Assembly: GCA_006386115.1 (NCBI GenBank)
Contig: VFIW01000006.1
Location: 888,706 to 952,705, forward strand
From: Globisporangium splendens
Taxonomy: Eukaryota > Oomycota > Peronosporomycetes > Pythiales > Pythiaceae
Length of the DNA stretch: 64,000 bases
Direction of reading: 5' to 3'
Of the stretch, positions 52,900 through 64,000 are shown piece by piece. The notes under the pieces were generated by a model that saw only the letters and a list, made by a program, of their open reading frames with translations, was not told where the DNA came from and did not search any database. The translations under genes were made by a program, and so were the position numbers. The first letter of the stretch is position 1, and every line of letters starts with the position of its first letter.

Positions 52900-55813
52900 C
52901 TATTTCTTGGACGCTTTTGTCGAGCTCTGCTGTGATGGATTTACAGCAGGCGAGTTTAGAGACGGACCTGATCCAGCACTCGACGCAGGAGGCGCAGCAA
53001 CCTCGTTGGGCGTAGGTTCACTGCAATTGAGAACATATGAGATCATTAACAACGTCACGAGAAAAGCAATGGGGGAGAGGAGAACAGCCGCGGAAAAAAC
53101 AAATTCTATTTACTTACCGAGGTAAAGGCGGTTGCGGCGCAACGCTGACAGGCACGGCACCAGGATATGGCATCCCACCTGCTAGTGTTTTGGTTTTTGT
53201 TGTGATTGCAAATCCATTCACACAGTCAGCGTACAATCTCGAATTGCTTGTACTTAGGGAAAGGACTTACCAGGAACACCACCGTTGTGTTGTGGATAGT
53301 ATCCGCGCGGGTTGTACGGAGGTGGCTGCTGGTATCCGTAGCCTCCTCCATGTGGTCGCTGTCCGCCGCCGCCCATCATGCGCATATTCTGCTGTGGCAC
53401 CATCTGAGGGTACATGTGCGGCTGCATCACGGCCGCATTGGGCACCATCGGCATGCCGTACGCCATGTAACCCTGTGGAAGAAGCTCCGCTTCGTCCATT
53501 CCAACCAGACTGTCGTACATCCATTCCTCTTGCATCGGAGGGTACACCATGCCTGGATGTGGTTGGTGGTGCATGTGGACGCCCATGTGCTGCTGATGGT
53601 GATGGTGCGCGGCGCCATGATATGGGGAGGAATGAGTCGCGACAGGGGCAGCAGCAGGCTGTACCAACTTCGGCGTAAACTCCGCAGCAGCGACATTGAA
53701 CTTGAACTCCTTTGCATTCGGGTTCAACGCCTTCTTCGCTGGGGTTGCTGGGGTCGCTGACGCAGCAGGGGTCGCTGCGGTACTTGATTTCACTGCCTTG
53801 CCGTTGTTCTCTGAGGACAAAGTCGCTGGCTTTGTTTTCGTGTCCTTATCCTTGCTAGGTGTCGACTTGGTCTCCTTCGTAGTCGACGCGCTACTACTAG
53901 TGGTCGCTGCACTAGTGCTGCTGCCACTCGCTTTCTTCTTCTCAGGAGATGTTGGTGCAGCCGCCGCGGCAGCAGGTTTCGCATCTGCCGCCTTTGCTTC
54001 CTTGCCGTTCATCTGAGCAATGGTAGTCATGGCTGGCGCCGCTGGTTTCTTTGGCGAGGCTGCCTTCTTCGGTTCTGGCTTGGTACTCACCGCTGACGAC
54101 CGTCCCGTCACCGCATCGCTAAAGGAGAGCGGCTTGGGCGTAGCCACCACAGGCGCAGAAACAGGAGCAGGAGCCGCTGCCGGAGACGCAGAACTCGCTG
54201 GAGGACTCGTGGTCGACGCGGACTTTGGCTGCTGCTGCGCAGGAGCTTCTGCCTTTGGTTGCGCTTTGCCACCACTTGTCTGTCGCTGTGAGTTTCGCAG
54301 AGCCGGGGGAACGTACGCATTTTGACCTCGTGTAGTGGCTTTACAAAGGTACAACAGCATACATCAGTCAGTACCTTTCCAAACAAAACCATACTGGAGG
54401 ACGAGCACACGTACTCGAAGAAGGCGCGTTTGCGTGCTTGCGGTCGACGGAACTGTACCGAGCTTCTTCGTCGAGATTGTTGTCGTGGTGCGCGCTTTGG
54501 TGGCCACGTTCTTCTTGCAAGTGGAAGTTGGTCGACGTCTGGCGTTCAATCTCGAGCGCGATGCGTTCGGCTTCACGCGACTGATGAGTCGAGATCTTGG
54601 ACTTGTCGAGCTTGGTCGTGTAAATGTTCTCGTCGTAGCTCGAGACCACGCCAAAGAGCTTCTCGTTGGCCTCAAATTGGTTCCAACCAGGCTGGCAAAC
54701 AGAAAGCAAAGTAGTTGCGTCAGTAAATGGGATCATTTGACTCGGATTCCTCATTGAGAAACATACCTTGGACGAACGGTGACGCGGGTCCTCGAGCTCG
54801 CCAATGTCGAGTTTTGGGTCGAGCCACGAGTTCGCCGACTGCAGTTCACGACCAAAGAGGTGGTCGTGCTGTCGGCTACTGATCTCGGTATCCGTGCGGA
54901 AGCCTCTCGCCGCGGCGGACACCGCAGCCGCTCCGAGCGCGCCTTCGTTGTAGTTCACGACACCATCCGCCGACAGGTGCACGATCTGTTGGCGCTTGAA
55001 GATGACCGTGCTCCCGCTCTGGAACGCCTCGCCGCTTTCGCTCTATAGCAAAGGAGATAGCAAGAGCAGCATTATTACACAGATCCATGTGTATGAGCGC
55101 ATTGCGGAAGCGGTACCTTGCGACGCGTGTTCTTGAGCACAATGGAGAAATCGTCGGGGTCGATGCAGTCCAGCACACCAGCGTACACCGATGCATCGTC
55201 GAGCTGCACTTCAACAGCTTTGCCCTGTAAAAAAAGCACATTAGACAAGCTCTCGTCAGCACAGTCCGCACCAAAACCGGCACACAACAACGAGATACGC
55301 ACCACAAGGAAGCGGAACGCGAAGAGCGCGCGATGGCGCAACACACGCTGGTGGTGATCTATTAGCACAACACACACAATAATCCAAACACATTGTTCAA
55401 ACGCCGACCAAGGTTGAAGAGCGACCAGATGGAAGAAAAGGGAAGAGAGTCGCACCACTGAACCCCACTTGCGGCTGCTTGGGGGCAGCGAAACCTGGTG
55501 GCGCCGACCCCCACGCCGACGGCGGAGCAGCAGTATCCTTCCCATTCGTCTTGCCCTTCTCCGCCGTCCTACACACACACCAACAACAATCAATACACCG
55601 TACACACACAACGCCCCCTGTCAGTCTGTCTGGAGTCCGTCAGCCTATCACAGACACACACACGCATAAGACGCACTTTTTCTTGTTGGCGGCGGCACTG
55701 GTCGTCGACGCGGCGGGTTTGCTGGCATTGCCGTTGTTGCCAGCGGCGCTCTTGGCGGCGCCTGACGCGGGTTTGCGCGCCGTGGACGCTCCTGACGCTG
55801 CGGACGCCTTCAT
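52900..55813 (-). CDS. ATXN2: Ataxin-2 / Pbp1 homologue
   Basis: Nine exons: 55677-55813, 55456-55568, 55303-55358, 55117-55224, 54767-55042, 54415-54691, 53271-54338, 53118-53178 and 52900-53020; 738 residues, all phases fit. Ataxin-2 binds mRNAs and poly(A)-binding protein and promotes stress granules. Domains: Lsm (about residues 90-180: HRALFAFRFLV, GKAVEVQLDDASVYAGVLDC, ESGEAFQSGSTVIFKR); LsmAD (about 230-300: WNQFEANEKLFGVVSSYDEN, YTTKLDKSKIS, EAERIALEIE); a YVPPALRN segment; a Pro/Ala/Lys-rich disordered region; and PAM2 (about 525: LNPNAKEFKFN), the PABP-docking motif. The Met/Gly/His/Pro-rich C-terminus is prion-like. Together with CNOT4 and the Smr protein it gives three mRNA-fate factors in this window, though not an operon. 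Confidence 0.93.
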
Positions 55814-56354
55814 CCTCCTGCTCTGCTGTATGCTATGTACACACTCGTCCGATTCCGCCGGACGCTCGCTGCCTTGTGTTGCCTGTTGCCCTCCACGCGC
55901 GATGCTCTTCCGCCTGCGCTTATTAGTGAGCTCTTCGCTTTCCAGCGCCCCCCTCCCCCTCTTTTTCGTGCACGCCCCTTATTGTGCAACGATTTTGTAT
56001 GGATGGACGACCTGATAAAGCAACTGGACAGATGAGAGTGTACACTGGACAGCTTTAATAGAAAGCTGCAGACAGACTTTGGCTTCAACTGAATGAATGG
56101 CAGGTTGGATGCGCATGTGTGCTTCACATGAGCTGCTATGGCGCTGTGACGAGTCAAAATGTGGATTTGCATCATTACCAATGCGTTGCCAATGAGAAAT
56201 GCATGGAGCTAGAGGCGACGACACCGTAAAAAGCAATAAACGAGCAAATGAAGCAACCAAAGATACTTTTTTTGAAAGTGTGAGTATGATGCGCGTCAAC
56301 GTGTGTCAACGACAAACTCTAAGTTAACGTGCGTGTTGTTTTCTTTTCTGCGGA
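55814..56354. other. Intergenic between two minus-strand genes
   Basis: Ataxin-2 5' side and DnaJ 3' side. No additional gene seen. Confidence 0.4.
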
Positions 56355-57692
56355 TCAGCGAAAGTGGACAGGGACAGACACGGTCTGCATGATCAGATCG
56401 CCGCCAGCCGCGCGCTCCATGGTCGAGGACAGCGCTTCCGCTGTGAATGCACCCAGCGGGTGCACACCGACGCGTACTTTTCCCTTCTTCGTGCGAATCA
56501 CCAGCAAGGACGGACCCTGTGGCTTCGCAGCCTTATCCTCCATCAGCTTGCTCAGCATACGGCTTTGAGTCTTCCAGTCGACGTAGACGACCTTGAGTCC
56601 CTTGGTCTGTCGGAATTTCTTCGCGACCTCTTGGGCGACAGCCATCTCCTTCACACGCTGCTTGGCGTCGGCTGAAAGCACAAACACGGCACACAACGAC
56701 GACGTCGACGGATTCGCTTCCTTGCCAACGTTGCAAAGCTTCGCTTCGTTCCCACTGTGCAGTTTCTCGAGCTCTCCGCTTTCACGCATTTTCTGGAGCT
56801 TCGCAATGTGCTTCTCAATCGCAAAGTTATACACCGAGTACTCGTCGAGCTCACCTTCGTATTTGATTTTCTTGCCTTCCCAGACGTACACAAACACCGG
56901 GTAGCTGTCCACTTTCATCGAGCTGCAAAACTTCGCGTGCTTGTCACAGTTGACGGCGCCGACTTTGACTTTGCCCGACAAATCGCGCGCAATGTTCTCG
57001 TAGTGATCCTTGAACTTTAGCGACGCCTGGTCTTGGACCGAGTAGAACTCCACCAGCCACTCGTTGTTCGCATCTTTGCCTGGGAACTTCTTCTTCGACA
57101 GCGAGCGGACAGGAGAATCTTTCGGGTACACAGCCTGCGGGCGACCTCCGCCACCTGGGAATCCATGTCCAAAGCCGTCCATTCCGTCAAACTGGAATTC
57201 CGTGTGACCGCCACCAAAGCCACCGAACCCACCGCCCATTCCGCCTCCACCGCCAAAGCCGTGGCCAAATACGTTCTCAAACATCTTGTTGAATGCGCGC
57301 ATGGTCTCGTCGCTCGTGCGGCCGCCGCGCTGTCCGCCAAAGCCGCCACCGCCAAAGCCACCTGGACCACCACCGCCATGGAGGCGAGCCTCGTCGTATT
57401 CTTCCTTCTTCTGCGCGTCCGAGAGCACTTCGTACGCTTCCGAGACTTCGACAAACTTCTCCTTTGCCTTTCCTTTCTCTTCGTCGTTGTCGACCTTGTC
57501 CGGGTGGTACTTGAGCGCGAGCGTGCGGTACGCTTTCTTCAGCTCGCGGTCGGAAAAGTCTTTCTTCACGCCGAGGATCTTGTAGTAGTCCTTGGACGGA
57601 TCCATGGCGCGCACGATCGTCGCGAGCGCGAGGACCGCGAGCAGCTGCAACATGATGAACAGCACATTTTTCGGTCTGCTGCAACTGCACAT
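56355..57692 (-). CDS. ER DnaJ protein with thioredoxin-like domain (ERdj5/DNAJC-type)
   Basis: Intronless, 445 residues. Signal peptide around residues 10-29 ([20 protein letters not shown]). J domain about 34-100 with the HPD triad in LKYHPDK, which stimulates a Hsp70 (BiP if luminal). A Gly/Phe-rich linker of ~80 residues follows, then a thioredoxin-fold part ([40 protein letters not shown]). The usual CxxC is replaced by SVQD, so it cannot act as a disulfide exchanger. A second, weaker thioredoxin-like repeat ends the protein ([18 protein letters not shown]). There is no KDEL-type signal (ends VPVHFR). The role is probably chaperone recruitment or client binding in the ER. Confidence 0.88.
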   Translation of the reverse strand: MCSCSRPKNVLFIMLQLLAVLALATIVRAMDPSKDYYKILGVKKDFSDRELKKAYRTLALKYHPDKVDNDEEKGKAKEKFVEVSEAYEVLSDAQKKEEYDEARLHGGGGPGGFGGGGFGGQRGGRTSDETMRAFNKMFENVFGHGFGGGGGMGGGFGGFGGGHTEFQFDGMDGFGHGFPGGGGRPQAVYPKDSPVRSLSKKKFPGKDANNEWLVEFYSVQDQASLKFKDHYENIARDLSGKVKVGAVNCDKHAKFCSSMKVDSYPVFVYVWEGKKIKYEGELDEYSVYNFAIEKHIAKLQKMRESGELEKLHSGNEAKLCNVGKEANPSTSSLCAVFVLSADAKQRVKEMAVAQEVAKKFRQTKGLKVVYVDWKTQSRMLSKLMEDKAAKPQGPSLLVIRTKKGKVRVGVHPLGAFTAEALSSTMERAAGGDLIMQTVSVPVHFR

Positions 57693-59232
57693 TGCCCTTT
57701 TGCTTTCAATTGTTGCGTGTTTGGTTGGTTATTTAGTGTGCAATTGTCGATTCGTCAGGTGTGTTGTTGGCTGCCTGGCCGATTCAGTTCTGCGCGCATT
57801 CAGACGTCGCGTTCACCCAGGCGCCTACTGCCACCCACCCACCCACGTCTTGATCAAGGCGACGATGGGTACTGCAATGCGATGCGACCACGTCAGTCGC
57901 CGTCGTCCGAGATACCCCAAGCACTGCGCTGGTGTTCGTCCACGCGTCCGCTGGTGGGATCAGGAGAAATTTCGAGAACGAGTGTCGGGTCGGGTCGGGC
58001 TCGACAGAGCGAAGGTCGTCTTTTTGTGCCGTCGGAATTACAGATTTTCTTCCAATCAAACAGGAGATTTTAGACCAATCATAGAGCCATCGTTGGAAGC
58101 TTGAAGCCATCATCCGACTTGTTGTCGATATGATGACCAGGTAGTCATATACACACACCAAATCTGACTCAGTCGAGCGCTGTCGTCCATCCGATTTTCT
58201 GCCACCAGCATGCCAGTCGTGCATTCCACTCCTTCTGAGGCAGTGCGTGCTGGAAATGACCTGCTTGTCTGGATGTGGAAGGAAGCGAGCAAGAGGCCGA
58301 ATCTTTCCAAGTGACCCACCCAACCGCCACGAAGAGCTGTCGGACACAGAAGGTCGCAGTCATGCAATGCGCCGGCCAAACTCAAATGGCGCAAGGAGCA
58401 AGCGGCACCCTGAACAGTGCTGCTCAGGCCACAGCTGGTTCAGTTGCACGCGCACAATTGCGATCCTCTTGAAGTTGATGTCTCCACTTCAACACGTTCT
58501 ATTTTTGTGTGGTGCCAGTCGCAACGCTTTGCCTCAATAGATGTAAAAACTAATATCCCACGAAAGCGCATACTCAACCGAGTCCCCGTCTGTCCCCGAC
58601 TTTTCCAGTCTGTGCTCGAATGCTGAACCCACATCCGCCGCCACAATAGATCACACACATGCGTACGTATGAAATTGGAACCTTAAGCGAGTGGCGTCAG
58701 CGTGGCTTTTGTTAAGTTCGGCTTGTTCTTTTCTTCCACGGAACCACGCAGGCGTCTGGAGTCACGCTTCCAGGAACACGCTGCCGAAAGCAAGAATGAG
58801 AACACGCTGACGAAAGCGAGTTGGAGAGATCTGATGCTTGCTGCTGTCAACCCTCCGACAGACGAACACCTGATATATATCCATTTTCAAAATTACCAGC
58901 CTATTAATAGGGAGACTCAATGCACTGCAACAAATGCTAACAACAGTTCGAAGAGGGTATTGGAAAATAAAGCATTCGGCTGTGGGGACATACTGCAAGC
59001 ACATGGTTTGCACAGCGCCACAGACCATTTTGGGTCTCCCACCGTGAATGCATCCCACTCCTGCGCGTGCGTATATCGCTATCGCAGCTCTTCCTTCGAC
59101 GCCAAGTGTCCCAACACGCACACGTAATTTAGTGGATTTTTGCGGTTGAAATGCGCTATCAATTCTAACAGGTTTTACAGAAGGCTTCCTTCCTTCCAAG
59201 ATCGCATGGGAGCAGACGCGGCTCTTCCGTCG
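57693..59232. other. 1.5-kb intergenic region
   Basis: Divergent promoters of the DnaJ and ANK-FYVE-TPR genes plus scattered short frames. No recognisable domain or repeat. Confidence 0.4.
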
Positions 59233-59246
59233 TCATTCCCGAATTT
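59233..59246 (+). promoter_or_regulatory. Oomycete Inr + FPR core promoter of ANK-FYVE-TPR gene
   Basis: TCATTCCCGAATTT fits the initiator TCATTYY followed by an AWTTT FPR block (one mismatch). It lies 40 nt before the ATG at 59286. Confidence 0.55.
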
Positions 59247-59285
59247 CGCGTCGACCCCCCGAAGCAACACACTCTATCCATTGGC

Positions 59286-61892
59286 ATGGCGTCCTTCTCG
59301 CCGTCGCCCCAGACGCTCTCGGCCGTGGACTTTGCCGAGAAGTACGAGTACGCGAACCTCGTGCGCGCCGTGCAGCTGCAGCCGGCGCTCGCGAAGGAGG
59401 TGGACGACTTCGGCATGACGCCGCTGCACTGGATCTGCACGGATCCGCGCGTGCCGCTGCGCGTCGTGCAGAAGCTCGTACTCGCACACCCGGCGGCGAC
59501 CTCGACCAAGAACCTCGCGGGCCTGCTCCCGTTCCATATCGCGCTGCGCAAGAACCTGCCGCTCGACGCGCTCAAGCTGCTGCTCAAGTTTTATCCCAAG
59601 GCGATCATGACCTCGACGCCTGACCGACGCACGCCGCTCACGCTCGCAGAGGAACATGTGACGTCGCAGGCTACCAAGCTGTTTCTGCAAATGGTTGAGG
59701 CCGAGCAGCGCGCGCTGAGTCGCGTCGCGACGACGTCCAAGAAACAGCAAAAGCGCCACCAGCTCGAACGCATCGCCGCAGCGGCAGCTGGAAAGATATC
59801 GTTACCGACACGCCACAAACGCAGTGATGAATCAGCCAAGGAAAACGACGGTCGAGCCAACAATGGCGAGTTCGCGAGTGCGCACAGCCACAAGCAGCGA
59901 CACCAGCAGCAGCAGAACCACGACAGCAATCGGAATGAAAACGACACGACTATCCAACGGAAAGTGCCAACGTCGTTAGACAACAACAACTATGAAAGCA
60001 ATAATAACTACGCCAGGAGCGTCCACGATCCGATTACAGAGGTGCTCAACAGTCCGACACTCCGCAGTGCGGCGCAGCAACGCACGCCACCGATGTGGAA
60101 ACACGACAAGCGCTGCCACATCTGCGAGTGCAAGTTTACGTACTTTCGAAGTCGCCACCACTGCCGCAATTGCGGCGAGTCGGTGTGCGGTCGCCACTCG
60201 CGTAACGCGCTGCCACTGCGCCACATGGGCATGTACGAGCCGCAGCGTGTATGCGCCGTGTGCCACGAGCATCTGCAGAACACGATCGCTGGATGCAACA
60301 CGAATGAATCGCACATGCGCAGCATCAGCAATGCGTCGAGCGGCGGGCGACGAAGCAGCGACGTGCTCAGCCCGATCGACAGTCCGTGCTCGACGCGATC
60401 CGTGCAGCCTTTCATGCTGACGGACTCGACGAGACCGCGCAATGGGAGCTCACCGTTTGAGATGTTCCCGTCGTTCCCCACAGCGTCGCCGTCTATCACT
60501 TCCAAAGTCTTCAAACGCAGCAAATCTGCACGCAACTACCTGCTCGTGTCGCCGCGAACGAAGGGGCTCATGCAGCAGAATGGGAACTACCCGCTGGACA
60601 CGGCGACGACGACGCGAGGGGAGATTCATGGCGGAGATGATGATCATAGCCCCGTGATCTTGTCCCCAGCGCGCAGCGTGTGCTCCGAGACGCCGCTGCG
60701 ACGCAATTACTCGTACACGCAGTTCGCGCGATTGCCGCTGTTCCCGAGCACATCGTCCATGTTTTTGAGCACCGTCCAGGTCGCGCCAGAGACCAAGAAC
60801 GACCAAAGCATGCGCTCGGGTCACAACAGCAGCGACCAGCGACATCAAAATAACTCAACGACCTCCAAGTACCACGACAGTAACAACAATGGTGACGAGC
60901 GTCAACGCCAGATGACGTCCTCATCGCGTGGACGCCAGCCACGGCTCGTGAAAACGGAGCTCGGCTTGCCGTCCAAGGCGTGGTACGAAGAGCTCGGCAG
61001 CGATGGTGATGCTGACCATGACGGCGTCACGTCGTCTTCACGGGGAACCCAGAAGCTGTCGATGGACAGTCGCGTCGAGGAGCTGGAAGAGCACGTCCAG
61101 AGGCTGCTGCGCGCAAAGCAAAAGATCGGCGAGGCGCTAAAGCAAAGCCAGTGGGAGATCCACATGGCGAAGGCAGAGAAGGAAAAGTACGACGCGGTCG
61201 CGCAAAAGTACTTGAATCACGGGTACGCTGCAGCGTTGTCACCTTCTGCGTCTCCATCGATGTTGAAGCGTGGCACGGACGCGAGTCTCGTTGATGACGA
61301 CGAAGACTCGGACGAGCAAGGCGAACAGAATAGACCTGGGGTCACTGTAACGCGTCCACCAGAGGAGGCAAAGGCGATGTTGCCTGAATACAAAGACGTT
61401 GAGAGTGACCCTCACGACGTCGACACGGACCGATCCACGGCCGATTCGGAGTTCTCGGCGACGACAGCGAGCAGCAACAGCATGGCGGCGGCCATGCGGC
61501 CCTCGTCACCGCTCCCGATGCCGTCGCTGACGCCCTTCCGCAGCGAAAAGCTCGCGCTGCACATCCCACTAGACGTCGCGGCGACGCACCACGAGCTAGG
61601 TGTCGTGCTGTTGGGCAAGGGCGATTTCGCAAGCGCCGCGAACGAATTCGAGAAGGCGCTCGCGATCGACAGCGACAATGCGCTCACGTGGTACCACTTG
61701 GCGAAGGCGCTCGATGGGAAGGGTGACCTGGATGCCGCCGAAAGCGCAGTCAAGAAGGCGCTGGAGCACGACGCGGACTCGCTCGCGAGTCTCTCGTTGC
61801 TCGGACGACTGCTGCACTTGCGCGGCGAGCACGACGAAGCGATCGTCGTGTTCCGCCAGGCGCTCAAGCTGCAGACGCCGCCCGTGTATTGA
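59286..61892 (+). CDS. Ankyrin - FYVE zinc finger - coiled coil - TPR protein
   Basis: Intronless, 868 residues. Ankyrin repeats at ~10-135 (DDFGMTPLHWICTDPRVPLR, GLLPFHIALRKNLPLDALKL, RRTPLTLAEEH). FYVE domain at ~269-328 with WxxD (WKHD), the R-x-HHCR core (SRHHCRNCGESVCGRHS) and paired zinc cysteines (CHIC, CAVCHEH), so PI3P binding on endosomes is expected. A disordered Ser-rich stretch is followed by a coiled coil at ~593-643 (RVEELEEHVQRLLRAKQKIG) and three TPRs at ~766-868 (HHELGVVLLGKGDFASAANE, ALTWYHLAKALDGKGDLDAA, LLGRLLHLRGEHDEAIVVFR). It probably works as an adaptor linking endosomal membrane to protein partners. This domain order is not a standard animal or plant one. Confidence 0.9.
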   Translation: MASFSPSPQTLSAVDFAEKYEYANLVRAVQLQPALAKEVDDFGMTPLHWICTDPRVPLRVVQKLVLAHPAATSTKNLAGLLPFHIALRKNLPLDALKLLLKFYPKAIMTSTPDRRTPLTLAEEHVTSQATKLFLQMVEAEQRALSRVATTSKKQQKRHQLERIAAAAAGKISLPTRHKRSDESAKENDGRANNGEFASAHSHKQRHQQQQNHDSNRNENDTTIQRKVPTSLDNNNYESNNNYARSVHDPITEVLNSPTLRSAAQQRTPPMWKHDKRCHICECKFTYFRSRHHCRNCGESVCGRHSRNALPLRHMGMYEPQRVCAVCHEHLQNTIAGCNTNESHMRSISNASSGGRRSSDVLSPIDSPCSTRSVQPFMLTDSTRPRNGSSPFEMFPSFPTASPSITSKVFKRSKSARNYLLVSPRTKGLMQQNGNYPLDTATTTRGEIHGGDDDHSPVILSPARSVCSETPLRRNYSYTQFARLPLFPSTSSMFLSTVQVAPETKNDQSMRSGHNSSDQRHQNNSTTSKYHDSNNNGDERQRQMTSSSRGRQPRLVKTELGLPSKAWYEELGSDGDADHDGVTSSSRGTQKLSMDSRVEELEEHVQRLLRAKQKIGEALKQSQWEIHMAKAEKEKYDAVAQKYLNHGYAAALSPSASPSMLKRGTDASLVDDDEDSDEQGEQNRPGVTVTRPPEEAKAMLPEYKDVESDPHDVDTDRSTADSEFSATTASSNSMAAAMRPSSPLPMPSLTPFRSEKLALHIPLDVAATHHELGVVLLGKGDFASAANEFEKALAIDSDNALTWYHLAKALDGKGDLDAAESAVKKALEHDADSLASLSLLGRLLHLRGEHDEAIVVFRQALKLQTPPVY

Positions 61893-61989
61893 GAGACCAA
61901 ATGCATACACTAAGTTATCGTGCGTAGCTGTTTATTACGTGTCATTGCGAATGTAAGTGATCTGTCTGTCCATTCCATTCTGCTTGGTC

Positions 61990-63503
61990 TCACTTATTCT
62001 TGCTTGCATAATGGGTACCGAACGTCCTGTCTATGAACACCAAGCTGAACTTCAACGTGAGCTGCTTGACAAACACTCGGGACGAGCTCCCACGACCACC
62101 CGTTGATGCCGCACCATTGCTCTTTTGGATCTTCTCGAGCGCGATCGTGAACGCGTTGCCCTGCGCTGGACGCTGTGATGCGTCATCCTCGTACTTCATT
62201 TCAAGAAGCTGCTTGGCGTCGCCGGCACCACTCAGTGAGAAATCTGAGGATACCGTTGAAGTCGTGGAGCTGCAAGCAGAAGCTCGCAGCGGCGCACTGA
62301 ACCCCCAGATCGGCTGGCAATTGGGATCCCACACGGTCACGTCCACGAGCAGGACGTTGTCCATGGCGTATGAGATTGCGTCCGTGGCCACAGGCAATGC
62401 AACGCCACTCGTAGTTGCGTCCATGAAGCGCGTGCGGTCGCGGTAGCCATCGCGGTCGTCGAGCAGCTCCGTCGTCAGTGCTGCTGTCTGTTGGTTCGAA
62501 GAAAAATCGATCCCGTAGAGCTCTTTCTCCCATAGCACATGCTCGAACGAGCGAATCGTGATCGCGGCCACAAACGAGTGGCGGCCGTACATTGGGTCAA
62601 TGTCGTCGTGTACGATCTGAATGGGACGCTGCGCGAGATTCAACTGCAAGTATAGCCTTACCACCTCAAGGCTTTGTGTCCACACGAGCGCGACAAGCGC
62701 GCTGCGGCTGCTGCGCCAGACTTCATCTCCGAGAAGCGGGAACTCGTAGAGCGCGAGTCCGATTTGCGCACTCGATGTGGCGACGCAGCGCCACGGATCA
62801 GGCTTCCTCTTGGCAGCACCCATTGTCGTCGGTGGTATGATCGTGCGGCCGATTTGGGTTGGTGTCCGACTCAGCGGCGACGTGAGCGAGACCTGGAGCG
62901 ACTTGATCGTGGCCAACGACAGCGTCGGGTCCGATGGCGCGTACTGGATGCTGTGCGCGTAGTGGAAGCAGCCCTGAGACGGGTCACATTTCGACGGTAC
63001 CGATGCAGTTTGCGCATTGCTGCTGCTATTGAGCTGCGGCGCATCGTGTTGCGCAGCTTGCCATCCTGCGCTCAAGGAGGATGCTGTTGTAGCAACTGGA
63101 GCCAGGACGTCACCATTGAGGCACACACTCGGCACTATCTTCAAGCTGTTGAGGAGCTTTTCGTAGGATTGCGCGATGTTATGTGGTTGCATGCGCGTGA
63201 ACACGTCGTTTACTTTCTTTTGAAGCGTAGATTGCGACCCGCTTGCGGTGCGCTTGCTGGCAGAAGCTGCAACACTCGAAGGATTCACGTTGCTGCTTGG
63301 CGGCGTCTTGAGCGCGGCTTTCGCGGCAGCGACGTTAGGGGAGGCAGCCTTCGAGACTGTCTTTGCTGCTGCGGCTGTCCTCGCGTCGCGGCTGCTGCAG
63401 ACGAGCGCAAGGTCTCGTTGCGGTTGCTACTGCTTGGGGTCTCGCATGGTCGGACGAATGGTTGAATGGCTTTTGGAGCAGAGCGTGCGACCATCGGGTC
63501 CAT
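61990..63503 (-). CDS. Unknown protein, possibly oomycete-specific
   Basis: Exons 63431-63503 and 61990-63374 (phase 1, 56-nt intron); 485 residues. The single large exon has no in-frame ATG near its start, so the short first exon (MDPMVARSAPKAIQPFVRP) is needed. The N-terminal ~150 residues are Ala/Ser/Lys-rich. The rest is beta-rich and looks folded, with stretches such as VWTQSLEVVRLYLQLNLAQR, IRSFEHVLWEKELYGIDF and NVLLVDVTVWDPNCQPIWGF. No family was recognised. It converges tail to tail with the ANK-FYVE-TPR gene, about 100 bp between stops. Confidence 0.68.
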
Positions 63504-64000
63504 TTCTATTTTCGAAAGAGCCAAAGAGAGAAGAAAAACGGATTGTGCCCGGAAAGGACATGTCAAGTGTACCACTGTCATGTTAAGTGTATGTTATTAG
63601 ATCCCAGACACTCAGGCGCTCATCTTACGATGATCACGGCTCACGTACGTCAATTCAAGTGAACTGAACGATTGCCGCCAAAGCACACTGAGCTCTCGCT
63701 CGCTGATTCACTTTTTTCTTGTTTCGGGTTTGACACTACGAGAGGTTGAGCGTAACTATGACTCCACAGCCAATCTGAGCAAGGTCACCCACAACCGGGA
63801 CGGCAGCATAGCTGAAAGCATTTGACAGCAAGTGGCCTGGAATGAGTGTGCTACGTGAACAAAATGAATATGCTGGTTAGTTTTTCTCTCAAAAAGTGCT
63901 TTGGGGATGCACTGCGGTCATGTCTCGCTGCACCCACATCGCTTTATGACGAGCTGCAGAGATGGTGACTCGCGAGAACAGCAAATCGCTTCAAGCTTTC
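63504..64000. other. End of window, no gene seen
   Basis: Promoter side of the previous gene and AT-rich sequence. A gene beyond the edge cannot be judged. Confidence 0.4.

Noticed and set aside
1..64000. CRISPR arrays, tRNA or rRNA genes, operons
   Set aside because: No regularly spaced identical repeats and no tRNA T-loop/anticodon pattern were found by eye. Genes have introns and separate promoters, as in a eukaryote.

Overview
The window reads as nuclear DNA of an oomycete. Genes are dense and lie on both strands. Introns are short (about 55-120 nt, GT-AG plus one GC-AG). Several start codons are preceded by a match to the oomycete initiator plus flanking-promoter element (TCA-Y-T-Y-Y-N-CA-W-TTT). 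Typical oomycete domain fusions occur (ankyrin-FYVE-TPR, PH-kinase-RyR, HTH-UPRT), and there are small secreted proteins with an RxLR-like site. I cannot name a species. Exon boundaries were worked out by eye from splice consensus, reading-frame phase and protein-family continuity; every joined model adds up to an open frame unless stated otherwise.

Layout. 1-9.1 kb: secreted S1/P1 nuclease, a four-exon unknown (weakly TFIIA-like), a PH-kinase-RyR gene that has lost its catalytic core, a small mitochondrial membrane protein, and two convergent SDHC genes, of which the second is out of frame by one base. 9.1-13.5 kb: decayed sequence, a three-finger C2H2 protein and a ~115-bp tandem repeat. 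13.5-19.1 kb: CCCH-Smr RNA-binding protein and a ferric-reductase/NOX-like membrane oxidoreductase. 19.5-21.0 kb: a pair of secreted paralogues sharing a Cys-Trp-Trp-Pro-Cys motif. 21.1-28.5 kb: DRC5 (flagellar) pseudogene, TSEN34, PEX16, a USP30-like deubiquitinase and a mitochondrial membrane protein. 28.5-31 kb: no convincing gene. 31-36.8 kb: coiled-coil protein, COQ8, a Na/K-ATPase-type pseudogene and a truncated MIR/IP3-receptor-like gene. 36.9-46 kb: a B-box/IQ/pseudophosphatase gene carrying an in-frame TAG, CNOT4, and a gene-poor stretch. 46-64 kb: HTH-UPRT fusion, two lineage-type unknowns, ataxin-2, ER DnaJ-thioredoxin protein, ANK-FYVE-TPR protein and one more unknown.

The intact genes are mostly housekeeping: mRNA decay and translation control (CNOT4, ataxin-2, CCCH-Smr), tRNA splicing (TSEN34), mitochondrial respiration and ubiquinone (SDHC, COQ8), and organelle quality control (PEX16 beside a USP30-like enzyme). 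The most unusual points are the HTH-UPRT fusion with an altered PRPP loop, the paired secreted WxWP proteins, and the unusually high number of broken genes (six candidates in 64 kb).
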